The notes under the pieces: model-generated
What the model was told of the DNA's origin: nothing
Seen by the model: only the letters and a program-made list of their open reading frames with translations
Databases searched by the model: none
Shown: piece by piece, positions 17,591 to 26,305 of the stretch
Layout of the letters: each line of letters starts with the position of its first letter
How positions within the stretch are numbered: the first letter of the stretch is position 1
Source: Natronorubrum halalkaliphilum
GTDB lineage: Archaea; Halobacteriota; Halobacteria; Halobacteriales; Natrialbaceae
NCBI RefSeq assembly: GCF_009834785.1
Contig: NZ_WUYX01000041.1
Location: forward strand, 32,279 to 96,278
Length of the DNA: 64,000 nucleotides
Direction: 5' to 3'
Translations under genes and position numbers: made by a program

Positions 17591-18277
17591 TTACTCGCTC
17601 TTGCTCTTGCTCTCGCTCTGCCCCTCGTCGTCACCCTCGAGTCGGCCGACGAAGAACACCCATCGCTCTTCGTTATCGGCGAACTCGTTGCTCCTCCCCC
17701 ACTCGTCGGTGATGGTAAACCCCGCATTTCGCAGTTGTTCGTGCGTCGTTTCCGCACCGGCGATGTGCCACTGCATCTCGACGCCGCTATCGAGCCAACT
17801 GGGATTCGACCCCTGCCATTCGGTCGTCCCTTCCGACAGGAGAAGTCGCCCGCCCGGACACAGCACGCGTGCGAACTCGTCGATGACCGCTTGGTGGTCC
17901 TCGAGGGGAACGTGAATCAGCGAGTGGAGCGCGGTGACGGCATCGCACTCGTTTTCTCGAATCGGGAGCCGGGTCATATCCCCCTGGATGAACGCCGCGT
18001 CGGGGGCGTTCTCCGTCGCCAGATTGAGCTGTTCGCGCGAGAAATCGACGCCGACCGCGTCCACGTCGTCCGGGGCCGCTTGCAGGACCGGCGTTCCCTG
18101 TCCGCAGCCAGCGTCGAGAATTCGTGCCGGCGTCGTGAGCCGGTCGAGAAACGGAGCCAGTATCCCGGTTTCCGAGCCGTCCTCGGACTGTGCCGCCGCA
18201 TACGACTCCGCCAGTTCGTCGTACCCCCGACGAATCGTCTCCTTGTCGACCATCCGTTCCGAATACCGGTTCTTCAT
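17591..18277 (-). CDS. Class I SAM-dependent methyltransferase
   Basis: A 228-residue methyltransferase with the Rossmann SAM-binding motif ILDAGCGQGTPVLQ near residue 56, the acidic second strand VGVDFSREQL, an IQGDMTRLP motif near 100 and the post-I region DAVTALHSLIHVP. This is the ubiE/type-11 arrangement used on small molecules or lipids. The acceptor is unknown. The C-terminal 15 residues form a Glu/Ser/Lys repeat tail. It is convergent with the PUA gene, with 83 bases between. Confidence 0.88.
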   Translation of the reverse strand: MKNRYSERMVDKETIRRGYDELAESYAAAQSEDGSETGILAPFLDRLTTPARILDAGCGQGTPVLQAAPDDVDAVGVDFSREQLNLATENAPDAAFIQGDMTRLPIRENECDAVTALHSLIHVPLEDHQAVIDEFARVLCPGGRLLLSEGTTEWQGSNPSWLDSGVEMQWHIAGAETTHEQLRNAGFTITDEWGRSNEFADNEERWVFFVGRLEGDDEGQSESKSKSE

Positions 18278-18420
18278 ACAAATACTTTGACGGGTTCAGG
18301 ATCAGTCGTTTCGGCACCCGAACCGGCGGGAACGGGTAACCGAACTCACATACGAACTCGATCTCGACCTCGAACTCGAACCACGAACGGGGAGCGGAAC
18401 CTCCCGCAGCGCGGCGGGAA

Positions 18421-19179
18421 CTACTCCGAAACTTCGTCCAGCGAGTCTTCCTCGTAGGCCTCCTCGTATCGCTCGAGCGTGTCCTCGTAGCCCGTGACCG
18501 CGAGTTCGTAGGTTCGTCGCAGGTCGGAGATCGGCGTCTCCGTCGCGTCCACCCGAAGGTTGTTGTACGGCGGCGTCACGTCGTACTCCTCGGTCGTCTC
18601 GACGATGACGGCCGCGCTCTGTACGGTTAGCCCGTCGCGCTTGTCGCCGCCCTCAAGGTCACCTGCGGCGAGCGCGTCGATCAGCCGCTTTGCGAACGGA
18701 TCAGGCCCGTCGCCCGTCCGCGGACTGCCGCTGGTGTCGTCGGTCGTCTCGTGAACGGCGTTCGACTCGTAGGTTTCCGCTGTCGTATCGATCACCGATT
18801 CGCCGGTCAGGAGGTTTCCGGCGACCGTGTAGTGTTCGTCTCGACGGTGGCCGTACCAGTCGCCGCACTCGTCGCCGGAGAACGCGAAGCTCCCGTCGGC
18901 GTCGACGCCGTGAAGCTGGCGCTGGGGCGCGCCCTCGTCGGCGTTGAGCAGGGCCTCGAGCGCGTCCTCGACGGCCAGTCCGTCGTCGACGTACGCGATT
19001 CCTCGTCGACCGAGTTCGACGTTGACCAGGCTCTGGGTCGCGACGGCGCAGTTCTCGCTGACGAACGGACAGAGGGTCCCGACGCCGGGCAGTCGGGTCG
19101 TCACGGCGACGCCGAAGCGGTCGTGCTCGTCTCCGTCTTCGTTCGTGTATGACTCGCGGGCGCAGATACTGAACGTCAT
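18421..19179 (-). CDS. DUF1028 family protein (Ntn-hydrolase-like fold)
   Basis: A 252-residue DUF1028 protein. The family opens with MTFSI-C, then GVAVTTRLPGVG and a conserved CAVATQS segment near residue 43, which are all present here. The family is predicted to share the N-terminal-nucleophile hydrolase fold, but its reaction is not established. The central QLHGVDADGSFAFSGDECGDWYGH and YTVAGNLL segments are also family-typical. The C-terminal 90 residues are strongly acidic. A run of seven T on the coding strand lies about 25 bases before the start and could serve as terminator of upstream transcription or as promoter element. Confidence 0.85.
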   Translation of the reverse strand: MTFSICARESYTNEDGDEHDRFGVAVTTRLPGVGTLCPFVSENCAVATQSLVNVELGRRGIAYVDDGLAVEDALEALLNADEGAPQRQLHGVDADGSFAFSGDECGDWYGHRRDEHYTVAGNLLTGESVIDTTAETYESNAVHETTDDTSGSPRTGDGPDPFAKRLIDALAAGDLEGGDKRDGLTVQSAAVIVETTEEYDVTPPYNNLRVDATETPISDLRRTYELAVTGYEDTLERYEEAYEEDSLDEVSE

Positions 19180-19226
19180 ATCGGAGGCACAGAGCCGACC
19201 GTAAAAAAACGAGCGCTGCCGGCAGA

Positions 19227-20750
19227 TCAGTACGCGCGCGTGTCGCTCGTCTCGTTGCCAGCCTCGTCGGAGACTACGAGCCGTACTCCGTCGGGTTCAG
19301 CGTCCGATCGGAGTTCGTGTTCGCCCGACGCGCTCGAGCCGCCGACGCTCGAGGTTACGCTATCGAGGACGGTTCCGTCGTCGGCGACGAGTTCGCTCGT
19401 CACCGACGCGAGGTCGCCGTCTTCGTCGGAGACCGCCCAGTCGACCTCGGCGCGGTTCCACCGACCGGTACTTCTGGTGGAGACGGCGAACTCGTCGATA
19501 GCGGGTTCCGACTCGGAGTCGGTCTCGTCGTCATCGTCGTCATCGTCGTCGTCGTCGCTGTCGTCCAAGCCTAGCGCGTCGGCGACGTTCAGCCGACCGG
19601 CGCCCTGCTCGTTGTCGTCGAGGCCGATGTCGTCCGCGGCGTCTTTCAACTGCTGGCGGACCTCTTCGCGGTCGGTGGTGCCGGCGGCGATGATCTGTGC
19701 GGCGCCGCCGGCGACGTGGGGACTGGCCATCGACGTCCCGGAGAACTCGTCGTAGTCGTCCCGCGGAATCGACGAGAGGGTGTCGACGCCGGGTGCGGCG
19801 AGTTCGACCTCGGGACCGGTCGACGAGAAGTCCGCGAGGTCGTCGTTCTCGTCGGTTGCGCTGACCGCGATCACTTCGTCGTAGGCGGCCGGATAGCCGA
19901 CGCAGTCGGTACACTCGCCGTCGTTGCCGGCCGCCGCGATCATCGTGACGCCCCGTTCGGCGGCGTAGGCGACGGCGTCCGCGACGACGTTGCTCTCGTC
20001 GCCACCGAGACTCATGTTCTGGACCTCGTGGCCCTGGTCGGCCGACCACTCGATCCCCGCGGCGATGTCGTCGTACGCTCCCGAACCACAGCAGTCGAGG
20101 ACCTTTACCGCGTGCAGGGTTGCGTCCGGTGCGACGCCGAGGACGCCCTCGCCGTCGTCGGCCGCGCCCGCGGTTCCGGCGACGTGGGTGCCGTGATCGT
20201 TGTCGTCGTCCCACTCCGCGTAACAGGTGTCGATGTCGTTCGGCGAGCAGAAGAACCCGCCGCTGCAGTCGTCCTGGCAGGCCGCGTCCGTCGCAGCCCA
20301 CCCTTCGCCGAGGTTCGCCTCGAGCGTCTCGTGCTGGGGATCGATTCCGCTGTCGATGATGGCGATGCTGACGCCGTCGCCGGTCGACCCGTCGTCGATG
20401 GCGACGTCGGCATCGACCTGTTCGATGCCGTACGGGGTCGTCTGCTCGAGTGCCTGCATTCGAGCGTTTTTCTCAACGTACCGAACGTTCGGGTTGTTTT
20501 CGAACGCCTCGAGCGCGGCATCGGGGAACTGGCCGGATACGGCCCGTCCGATCTCCCCGAAGTCAAGTTCGCGTCGGACGGAGTCCGCCGCCTCGCGGAC
20601 CGTCTCGAGGCCACGGTCGGGTGCGATTCCGACGACGTAGTCGTCGACTTCTCCGGAGCCCGCCGTCGCGTGACCCGCCAGCGCAGTTCCAGCGACACCG
20701 GCACCGACGCTTCGCAGAATCGTTCGTCGTGAGATGTTCTCTTCTGTCAT
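19227..20750 (-). CDS. Halolysin-like secreted subtilase (S8), Tat-exported, cysteine-rich
   Basis: A 507-residue extracellular serine protease. The Tat signal has SRRTILRSVG followed by an Ala/Gly core, and an inhibitor-type propeptide runs to about residue 105. The catalytic triad is Asp133 (IIDSGID), His186 (HGTHVAG) and Ser340 (GTSMASPHVAG), with oxyanion Asn276. Eight cysteines (158, 162, 168, 176, 220, 221, 280, 283) lie in the catalytic domain. Four of these are in an insertion between the Asp and His, so disulfides are likely. A poly-Asp linker (about 397-408) leads to a beta-rich C-terminal domain of about 90 residues. It diverges from sepF across 188 A/T-rich bases. Confidence 0.95.
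   Translation of the reverse strand: MTEENISRRTILRSVGAGVAGTALAGHATAGSGEVDDYVVGIAPDRGLETVREAADSVRRELDFGEIGRAVSGQFPDAALEAFENNPNVRYVEKNARMQALEQTTPYGIEQVDADVAIDDGSTGDGVSIAIIDSGIDPQHETLEANLGEGWAATDAACQDDCSGGFFCSPNDIDTCYAEWDDDNDHGTHVAGTAGAADDGEGVLGVAPDATLHAVKVLDCCGSGAYDDIAAGIEWSADQGHEVQNMSLGGDESNVVADAVAYAAERGVTMIAAAGNDGECTDCVGYPAAYDEVIAVSATDENDDLADFSSTGPEVELAAPGVDTLSSIPRDDYDEFSGTSMASPHVAGGAAQIIAAGTTDREEVRQQLKDAADDIGLDDNEQGAGRLNVADALGLDDSDDDDDDDDDDETDSESEPAIDEFAVSTRSTGRWNRAEVDWAVSDEDGDLASVTSELVADDGTVLDSVTSSVGGSSASGEHELRSDAEPDGVRLVVSDEAGNETSDTRAY
19523..19562. repeat. Trinucleotide tract encoding poly-Asp linker
   Basis: A run of GTC/ATC triplets on the plus strand (GAC/GAT on the coding strand) encodes eleven or more Asp in the halolysin linker. 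It keeps the reading frame if units are gained or lost. Confidence 0.6.
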
Positions 20751-20785
20751 GGTAATTCAAACCACATCGAACATCACACGAATTG

Positions 20786-20796
20786 ATATATAAAAT
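20786..20796 (-). promoter_or_regulatory. TATA region of the halolysin gene
   Basis: On the minus strand a TTTTATATAT stretch lies 36-46 bases before the halolysin ATG at 20750. It is the strongest A/T-rich element in the divergent intergenic region. Confidence 0.5.
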
Positions 20797-20907
20797 TACG
20801 CCAATTACTAGTATAACTATGGTTAGTTGGACATAATGTTAGTTTGTGTGTCACTCCGTCTCCGACCGAGGTCACCGTTCGGCGGAAACATTCCGTCTGA
20901 CGTAAGA

Positions 20908-20916
20908 ACTATACTG
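20908..20916 (+). promoter_or_regulatory. TATA-like element of sepF
   Basis: ACTATACT is centred about 27 bases before the ATG at 20939. This spacing predicts a leaderless sepF mRNA and supports the first Met as the start. Confidence 0.5.
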
Positions 20917-20938
20917 GCGGCGACGGTGGGTTACGCCA

Positions 20939-21301
20939 ATGGGACTCATGAGCAAAATTCTCGGCGGGGGCGGTTCCCGGACTGCCGAGGATTACGTCGA
21001 ACTGGACCTTGACGACGTCTCGGCGAGTTCGGCCGACGCAGCAATGCAGGTACACATTGCCGAAGTCAGCGGCCAGGCCGACGCCATCGACATCAAAGAC
21101 GCGGTGTACGACGGTGACATCGTCATCGCGGATATCACGCGCCTCCGAACCGAGGACAGCACCGTCGAACACATCGTCGACGAACTCCGACAGGTCGCCA
21201 ACGAGGTTGACGGCGATATCGTGCGCAAGGGCGAGGATCAGATGATCATCACGCCCACCGGCGTTCGGATCAGCCGCGAGAAACTGGGTCAGCGCGCCTG
21301 A
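20939..21301 (+). CDS. sepF: Cell division protein SepF
   Basis: A 120-residue SepF, the membrane anchor of FtsZ in archaea. It has an N-terminal amphipathic segment (MGLMSKILGGGG) expected to bind the membrane, a short acidic linker, and the SepF core from about residue 34 (VHIAEVSGQADAIDIKDAVYDGDIVIADITRL). The C-terminal GDIVRKGEDQMIITPTGVRIS strand pair is the most conserved part. In Haloferax volcanii SepF is essential for division and recruits FtsZ2. An ftsZ2 gene lies about 40 kb away in this window. A second possible start three codons in would shorten the membrane-binding segment. Confidence 0.95.
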   Translation: MGLMSKILGGGGSRTAEDYVELDLDDVSASSADAAMQVHIAEVSGQADAIDIKDAVYDGDIVIADITRLRTEDSTVEHIVDELRQVANEVDGDIVRKGEDQMIITPTGVRISREKLGQRA

Positions 21302-21495
21302 ACTGCTCCGACAACCGCCGTCTACAGTACGACGAGCGGTGTTGAGACGGCGTCGAGCCGATAGCTTTCGTTCAGCGCGTGGCGGTGCGTTTTTCGGTCG
21401 GTCGGAATCCCTTCCAGCGTCGACTCTCGGCGGGTGTTTTCACCGGGTGGGAATTCTGTTGTCGGGTTATTACGACGGGGGTGCAATACATTCGC

Positions 21496-22155
21496 ATGAC
21501 TGGGTTTCGAGCAACAGTCGTCGTCCGTAATCCCACAGCGTGCCCGATCGCCGAGGTCTCATCGACGACCGACCAGTCGGTTACCTCCGTCACGCGATCG
21601 CGAACGTCGACGGACGGGACGGTCGTCGAGGAGTTCGGTGTCGCCGCCGGATCGGCAGTTCCGGATGTGTCCGGCACCAACGCCGAGACCGAATTACTGC
21701 CCATCCAGGCGAACGATCACGAAGAGATCTATCGGTTCGAACGTGACGCGGCCGCCGACTGCGCCTGTGAGGTAATCGAGGGAACCGGAACGCCGGTCTC
21801 ATCGGTCCGAGGCCAGGACGGATCGCTACTCGTGACATTTCGAACCCTCGAGCTGGAGGCGGTCGCCGATATCGTCGACGAGCTCCGGGCCCAGTTCGAC
21901 GGCGTCCTGGTCGAGGAACTCACGCAGGACCACGAGGAGGAATCGACGGATCCGGTAATCGTCGATCGTTCCAGACTCACGACGCGACAGCGAGAGATCG
22001 TCGAGACGGCCCACGAGATGGGGTACTTCGAGTATCCGAAAGGCGCGAATGCGACGGCCGTCGCCGAGGAACTCGGCATCGCCCGGTCGACGTTTACCGA
22101 ACATTTGGCCGCGGCACAGACGAAACTGTTGGACGCGCTCCTCGAAAAACAATGA
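21496..22155 (+). CDS. Bat-type HTH-10 transcriptional regulator
   Basis: A 219-residue regulator of the haloarchaeal bacterio-opsin-activator (Bat) superfamily. The C-terminal HTH-10 domain is clear at about 155-215, with LTTRQREIVETAHEMGYFEYPKGA and then the recognition helix in ELGIARSTFTEHLAAAQTKLL. The N-terminal 150 residues are a small-ligand-type domain with no motif I can name. It contains a Cys pair (Cys-Ala-Cys near residue 92). The ATG at 21496 was preferred because the upstream in-frame sequence is basic and unlike haloarchaeal protein. The target genes are unknown. Confidence 0.85.
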   Translation: MTGFRATVVVRNPTACPIAEVSSTTDQSVTSVTRSRTSTDGTVVEEFGVAAGSAVPDVSGTNAETELLPIQANDHEEIYRFERDAAADCACEVIEGTGTPVSSVRGQDGSLLVTFRTLELEAVADIVDELRAQFDGVLVEELTQDHEEESTDPVIVDRSRLTTRQREIVETAHEMGYFEYPKGANATAVAEELGIARSTFTEHLAAAQTKLLDALLEKQ

Positions 22156-22321
22156 ACAATAATGCACTCTCCCGGTAATAGCTGACCGCTCGTCGAAATC
22201 CGGCCCCGCATTCCGCCGTCAATTGTTCGACCGTCCGCAACGAAACGGAGACATCGTACGTCTTTGGCCGTGACAGCGAACAAACGACAATACTTTTCCA
22301 GTGGGGTGCGAAACCTCCACT

Positions 22322-23470
22322 ATGGCTGACGATCTCAAGAAAGGACTGGAGGGAGTCCTTGTTGCAGAGTCCGGACTCAGCTCGATCGACGGTGACGAGG
22401 GTCGATTGATCTATCGAGGGTATCCGATCGAAGATCTCGCCCGAGGCGCGAGCTACGAGGAAGTCGTCTATCTCCTCTGGCACGGCGACCTTCCGACCGC
22501 GGACGAACTCGAGGAGTTCACCGCCGCGCTCGAGGAGGAACGCGCAGTCTCCGAAGACGTGCTTGCGATGATGGAACGTCTCGCCGCAGCCGACGAACAG
22601 CCGATGGCCGCACTCCGGACTGCGGTCTCGATGTTTTCGGCGACCGAGCCCGAAGACGACGCCGAACCCGCGGATCTCGAGGCGACGCTCCGGAAGGGAC
22701 GCCGGATCACGGCCAAGATTCCCACCGCGCTCGCGGCCTTCGAACGCTACCGGCTCGGAGAGGAGCCGGTCGATCCCCACCCTGACCTGGGACTCGCGGC
22801 GAACTTCCTGTACATGCTGACCGGCGAGGAACCGAGCGACATTCACGCCGAAACCTTCGATCAGGCCCTCATCCTGCACGCGGACCACGGCCTGAACGCG
22901 TCGACGTTTACGTCGATGGTGATCGGCTCGACGATGGCCGACATCTACAGCGCCGTCACCGGCGGCGTCAGCGCGCTCTCCGGGCCGCTCCACGGCGGCG
23001 CGAATCAGGACGTCATGGAGGTCCTCTTCGAGATCGACGAGAGCGACCTCGATCACCGCGAGTGGGTCGAACAGGCCAACGAAGAGGGGCGACGGATCCC
23101 CGGCTTCGGCCACCGCGTCTACAACGTCAAGGATCCGCGAGCGAAGATCCTGCAGGAACGCAGCAAGGAACTCGCCGAGAACGGCGAGGACAAGTGGTAC
23201 AACTACACCACGACGATCGAGCAGTACCTCTCCGAAGACCAGGGGCTCGCCGAGAAGGGGATCGCGCCGAACGTCGACTTCTACTCCGGCTCCGTCTACT
23301 ACCAGCTCGGTATCCCGATCGACATGTACACCCCGATCTTCGCGATGAGTCGCGCCGGCGGCTGGGTCGGCCACGTCCTCGAGTATCAGGAGGACAACCG
23401 CCTCATCCGTCCGCTGTCGCGGTATACGGGTCCAGAGGATCAGGAGTTCGTTCCGCTCGAAGACCGGTAG
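22322..23470 (+). CDS. citZ: Citrate synthase
   Basis: A 382-residue type II citrate synthase that condenses acetyl-CoA and oxaloacetate at the entry of the TCA cycle. Catalytic residues are visible: His186 in HADHGLNAST, His264 in GFGHRVYN and Asp319 in VDFYSG. The N terminus (KKGLEGVLVAESGLSSIDGDEGRLIYRGYPIEDLA) is the standard archaeal/Gram-positive form without the regulatory N-terminal domain of large enzymes. The start at 22322 follows a CAATACTTTT promoter-like stretch by about 25 bases. The gene is monocistronic. Confidence 0.97.
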   Translation: MADDLKKGLEGVLVAESGLSSIDGDEGRLIYRGYPIEDLARGASYEEVVYLLWHGDLPTADELEEFTAALEEERAVSEDVLAMMERLAAADEQPMAALRTAVSMFSATEPEDDAEPADLEATLRKGRRITAKIPTALAAFERYRLGEEPVDPHPDLGLAANFLYMLTGEEPSDIHAETFDQALILHADHGLNASTFTSMVIGSTMADIYSAVTGGVSALSGPLHGGANQDVMEVLFEIDESDLDHREWVEQANEEGRRIPGFGHRVYNVKDPRAKILQERSKELAENGEDKWYNYTTTIEQYLSEDQGLAEKGIAPNVDFYSGSVYYQLGIPIDMYTPIFAMSRAGGWVGHVLEYQEDNRLIRPLSRYTGPEDQEFVPLEDR

Positions 23471-23558
23471 CGATAGCGATACGCACAGTCCCGTTCCGTC
23501 GAAGTGGACCGTTTTGACGATCCCGTTCGCTCGATAGCAGCGTGACCGCTCGAGTCAG

Positions 23559-24098
23559 TTGTCTGCAAACGATACGAGCAAGCGTCTGGAGACCGAACGC
23601 ACTCCCGTGCAAGTTTTCGTCTACGGTACGTTGACCGACCCGGAGCAGGTCGCGACGCTCCTCGGCAACGGCTCGGGAGAGTACGAATTCGTCGGTTCGG
23701 CGACGCTCGAGGGATTCCACCGCGCTGACGGCGAGTATCCGACGCTTCTCCCAGGCGGACGCGTCGAGGGACGACTGCTCGACGTCGACGAGCAGGCACT
23801 CGAGCGACTTGACCGGTACGAAGGCGTCGACCGCGGGCTCTACGTCCGGGTTGCAGTACCGCGATCGGACGGCTGCGGAGACAGAGACAGAGACGGAGAC
23901 GGAGACGGAGACGGAGACGGAGACAAAAGTGGAAACAGAGATCGAGATGGAAGCAGAGAACCGGTCCGGATCTACGTCGGCGATCCGGCACGACTCGGCG
24001 TCGATGCCGACGTCCCGTGGACCGACGGCCGGTCGCTTCGCGGGGCCGTTCAGCAGTACGTCGAGAGCGGCAATATCGTGATAAACCGTCACGAATGA
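23559..24098 (+). CDS. Gamma-glutamylcyclotransferase-like (GGCT/AIG2 fold) protein
   Basis: A 179-residue protein of the GGCT-like fold. The substrate-loop motif VFVYGTLTDPEQVATLLG lies near residue 18, and the conserved acidic position is in DRYEGVDRGLYVRV (about 85-98). The family includes cyclotransferases acting on gamma-glutamyl amines, but many archaeal members are uncharacterised. A Gly-Asp/Arg-Asp repeat (about 107-132), encoded by a hexanucleotide tandem repeat, splits the core from the last beta strand region. The TTG at 23559 is the only start that retains the whole fold with a leader. A GTG at 23608, just before the first strand, is an alternative. Confidence 0.8.
   Translation: MSANDTSKRLETERTPVQVFVYGTLTDPEQVATLLGNGSGEYEFVGSATLEGFHRADGEYPTLLPGGRVEGRLLDVDEQALERLDRYEGVDRGLYVRVAVPRSDGCGDRDRDGDGDGDGDGDKSGNRDRDGSREPVRIYVGDPARLGVDADVPWTDGRSLRGAVQQYVESGNIVINRHE
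23877..23924 (+). repeat. Hexanucleotide tandem repeat (RGAGAC)8 inside the GGCT-like gene
   Basis: Eight contiguous units of GGAGAC or AGAGAC, followed by about five decayed units to 23960. The unit is a multiple of three, so unit loss or gain would keep the reading frame and only alter the Gly-Asp/Arg-Asp loop. Confidence 0.9.
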
Positions 24099-24345
24099 CG
24101 GCCGTCTGCCGACTGTCTGACAGCGGCTTCAACCCGCTCCAGTACGGCGATTTCACTTCCACTCCGGAGGCATGAACTTTATATGGTCTGCGGCCTCTTC
24201 TTCACTCGCACGTCACACGCCGTGCATTCCCTGTATACCCTGTCGTGTTACCGCGGTGGTAGCACAGTTCTGTCGGGCGCTCGGGCCGGACGACTGGTTC
24301 ACCACACCCCGACAGTCTTACAATACGTCCCGAGTAGACTGGCGT

Positions 24346-25557
24346 ATGCTCGAACTATCCGCTATTCTCGAGGCTCGCGAACGGGTGCGAGAAACGTCCC
24401 GACACACGCCGCTCGAGTACTCGCATACCTATTCGTCGATGACCGGTGCCGACGTCCGGTTGAAGCTGGAAAACTTCCAGCGAACGGGCGCGTTCAAGAT
24501 TCGCGGGGCAACCAACCGGATCGCGACGCTTTCCGAGGCGCAAAAAGACGCCGGCGTCGTCACCGCCAGCGCGGGCAACCACGCGCAGGGCGTTGCGCTC
24601 GCGGCCACGCGTTCGGACGTCGATTCGAAGATCGTCATGCCCGAGCACGCGCCGATATCGAAGGTCAAAGCGACCAAGAACTACGGCGCCGAGGTCGTCC
24701 TCTCCGGACGCGACTACAGCGAGGCCGCAGAACGCGCCCACGAGATCGAACGCGAGGAGAATCGAACGTACGTCCACGCCTTCGACGACGAAGAGGTCAT
24801 GGCCGGCCAGGGAACGATCGGCCTCGAGATTCTCGAGGACTGTCCCGACGTCGACACCGTCGTGGTTCCCATCGGCGGCGGCGGCCTCATCAGCGGGATC
24901 GCAACTGCGATCAAAGAGCAGAAGCCGGACACGCGCGTCATCGGCGTCCAGGCCGACGGGGCCTCGAGCGCTGCAGCCTCCCTCGAGAAAGGCGAGCGGG
25001 TCTCGCTCGAAGGGGTCGACACCATCGCGGACGGAATCGCAACACGCAGTGTCGGTGAGCAGACGTTCCCCTACATCCAGCAGTACGTCGACGAGGTGGT
25101 CACCGTCTCGGATCCCGAGATCGCCGTCGCGCTTGTCTACCTCCTCGAGCGGTCGAAGACCCTCGTTGAAGGCGCGGGTGCCGTGCCGCTCGCGGCGGTG
25201 CTTTTCGAACAGTTCGACTACGACGACGACGAGACGATCGTCGCGGCCCTCTGCGGTGGCAACATCGACCTCAACACGCTCACGAACGTCATCGTCCGCG
25301 GACTCGTCGAGACCGGCCGTTACCTGAAGATTCGGACCGTGCTCAAAGACCAGCCCGGCGCCCTCGAGGAACTGCTCGACATCTTTACCGCCCACCAGGC
25401 GAACATCTACGCGATCCACCACGACCGAACCTCTCGCGAGGTCGAGATGAGCGACACCGAAGTCGAAATCGAACTCGAGATGCGCGGCCCCGACCACGTC
25501 GACCAGTTCCTCGCCGCGCTTCGGGAGGCCGGTTACGAGGTCGACATTTTGGCGTAG
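24346..25557 (+). CDS. ilvA: Threonine ammonia-lyase (threonine dehydratase) with ACT domain
   Basis: A 403-residue PLP enzyme that converts threonine to 2-oxobutanoate and ammonia for isoleucine synthesis. The PLP lysine is Lys51 in GAFKIRGATN. Other cofactor motifs are SAGNHAQGVA near 80, the glycine loop PIGGGGLISGIA near 182 and CGGNIDLN near 303. The last ~80 residues form an ACT domain, as in the short archaeal/CTN-type enzymes, so allosteric control by amino acids is likely. The ATG at 24346 begins the conserved region. A TATA-like CTTTATAT near 24177 and a closer one near 24318 suggest either a 140-base leader or a short one. It is followed by ridA. Confidence 0.95.
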   Translation: MLELSAILEARERVRETSRHTPLEYSHTYSSMTGADVRLKLENFQRTGAFKIRGATNRIATLSEAQKDAGVVTASAGNHAQGVALAATRSDVDSKIVMPEHAPISKVKATKNYGAEVVLSGRDYSEAAERAHEIEREENRTYVHAFDDEEVMAGQGTIGLEILEDCPDVDTVVVPIGGGGLISGIATAIKEQKPDTRVIGVQADGASSAAASLEKGERVSLEGVDTIADGIATRSVGEQTFPYIQQYVDEVVTVSDPEIAVALVYLLERSKTLVEGAGAVPLAAVLFEQFDYDDDETIVAALCGGNIDLNTLTNVIVRGLVETGRYLKIRTVLKDQPGALEELLDIFTAHQANIYAIHHDRTSREVEMSDTEVEIELEMRGPDHVDQFLAALREAGYEVDILA

Positions 25558-25611
25558 GCCGTCGCCGTCGTTTCGCCTCCTTTTAAGCCCTATCGGCTCG
25601 AGGTGTCGAGC

Positions 25612-25992
25612 ATGAAACGAATTATTCACACCGACGACGCTCCCGCCGCGGTCGGTGCCTACAGTCAAGCGACCAGCAACGACTCGCTGTTGTTCACCGC
25701 CGGCCAGATTCCGCTGACGGCCGACGGCGACCTCCTCGACGACGAGTCCATCGCCGTCCAGACCGAACAAGCCCTCTACAACCTCGACGCCGTTCTCGAC
25801 GAAGCCGGCGCATCGTCGGAGGACGTGCTCAAGGTCACCGTCATGCTCGACGATATCGACGATTTCGACGAGATGAACGAGACCTACGCCAACTACTTCG
25901 ACGACGAGCCACCCGCCCGAAGCGCCGTCGAAGTGGCCGCCCTCCCCAAGGGTGTCGGCGTCGAAATCGAAGCCATCGCGTCCCTCGAGTGA
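25612..25992 (+). CDS. ridA: RidA family reactive-intermediate deaminase
   Basis: A 126-residue RidA (YjgF/YER057c/UK114) protein that hydrolyses enamines and imines such as 2-aminoacrylate, which are released by PLP dehydratases. Family features are GAYSQA at residues about 17-22, LFTAGQIPL, VKVTVMLDD and the conserved Arg in PPARSAVEVAALPKG. It lies 54 bases after ilvA, whose product intermediate is a classic RidA substrate, so the pairing makes functional sense. A TTTTAAG element about 30 bases before the ATG at 25612 suggests it can also be transcribed on its own. Confidence 0.94.
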   Translation: MKRIIHTDDAPAAVGAYSQATSNDSLLFTAGQIPLTADGDLLDDESIAVQTEQALYNLDAVLDEAGASSEDVLKVTVMLDDIDDFDEMNETYANYFDDEPPARSAVEVAALPKGVGVEIEAIASLE

Positions 25993-25993
25993 G

Positions 25994-26278
25994 GTGAGTC
26001 GACGCGTGTTGGCGTTCGCGAGACGAAACCCGCGTCTCACGTCGGCCCTGCTGTGGGGTGCCGTCGGCGTCATGACCGTTCTGGTGCTCGTTCAGGGCTA
26101 CGCGCTGCTCGTCGACCCGCTCCTCCCGTTCACCCAGGGTGCGCTCCTGGCCGTCGTCGTCGGCGCCGCTACAGCTGCCGGTGCGTACGTTTTCGAGCAC
26201 CGAATCGCCGAGTGGGCGGCCCGTCGAGCGATGCGTGAAACCGAGTCACACGGCGGCGACGACAAAAGTAAGAGTTAA
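25994..26278 (+). CDS. Small two-helix membrane protein
   Basis: A 94-residue protein with an Arg-rich N terminus, hydrophobic helices at about 18-38 and 46-66, and a charged C-terminal tail ending in Lys/Ser. I do not recognise a function. The GTG at 25994 overlaps the tail of ridA (stop at 25992) with essentially no gap, which points to translational coupling. An earlier in-frame start inside ridA is possible but less likely. It probably belongs to the ilvA-ridA transcript. Confidence 0.65.
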   Translation: MSRRVLAFARRNPRLTSALLWGAVGVMTVLVLVQGYALLVDPLLPFTQGALLAVVVGAATAAGAYVFEHRIAEWAARRAMRETESHGGDDKSKS

Positions 26279-26305
26279 ACGACGGACGTGGCTAGAACCA
26301 CTCGA

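Noticed and set aside
23877..23924. Possible CRISPR-like repeat.
   Set aside because: The units are six bases long and contiguous, with no spacers and no cas genes; it is a coding microsatellite.
24355..26073. A 572-codon minus-strand frame opposite ilvA and ridA.
   Set aside because: Both sense genes have intact catalytic motifs, and the antisense frame lacks any recognisable domain.
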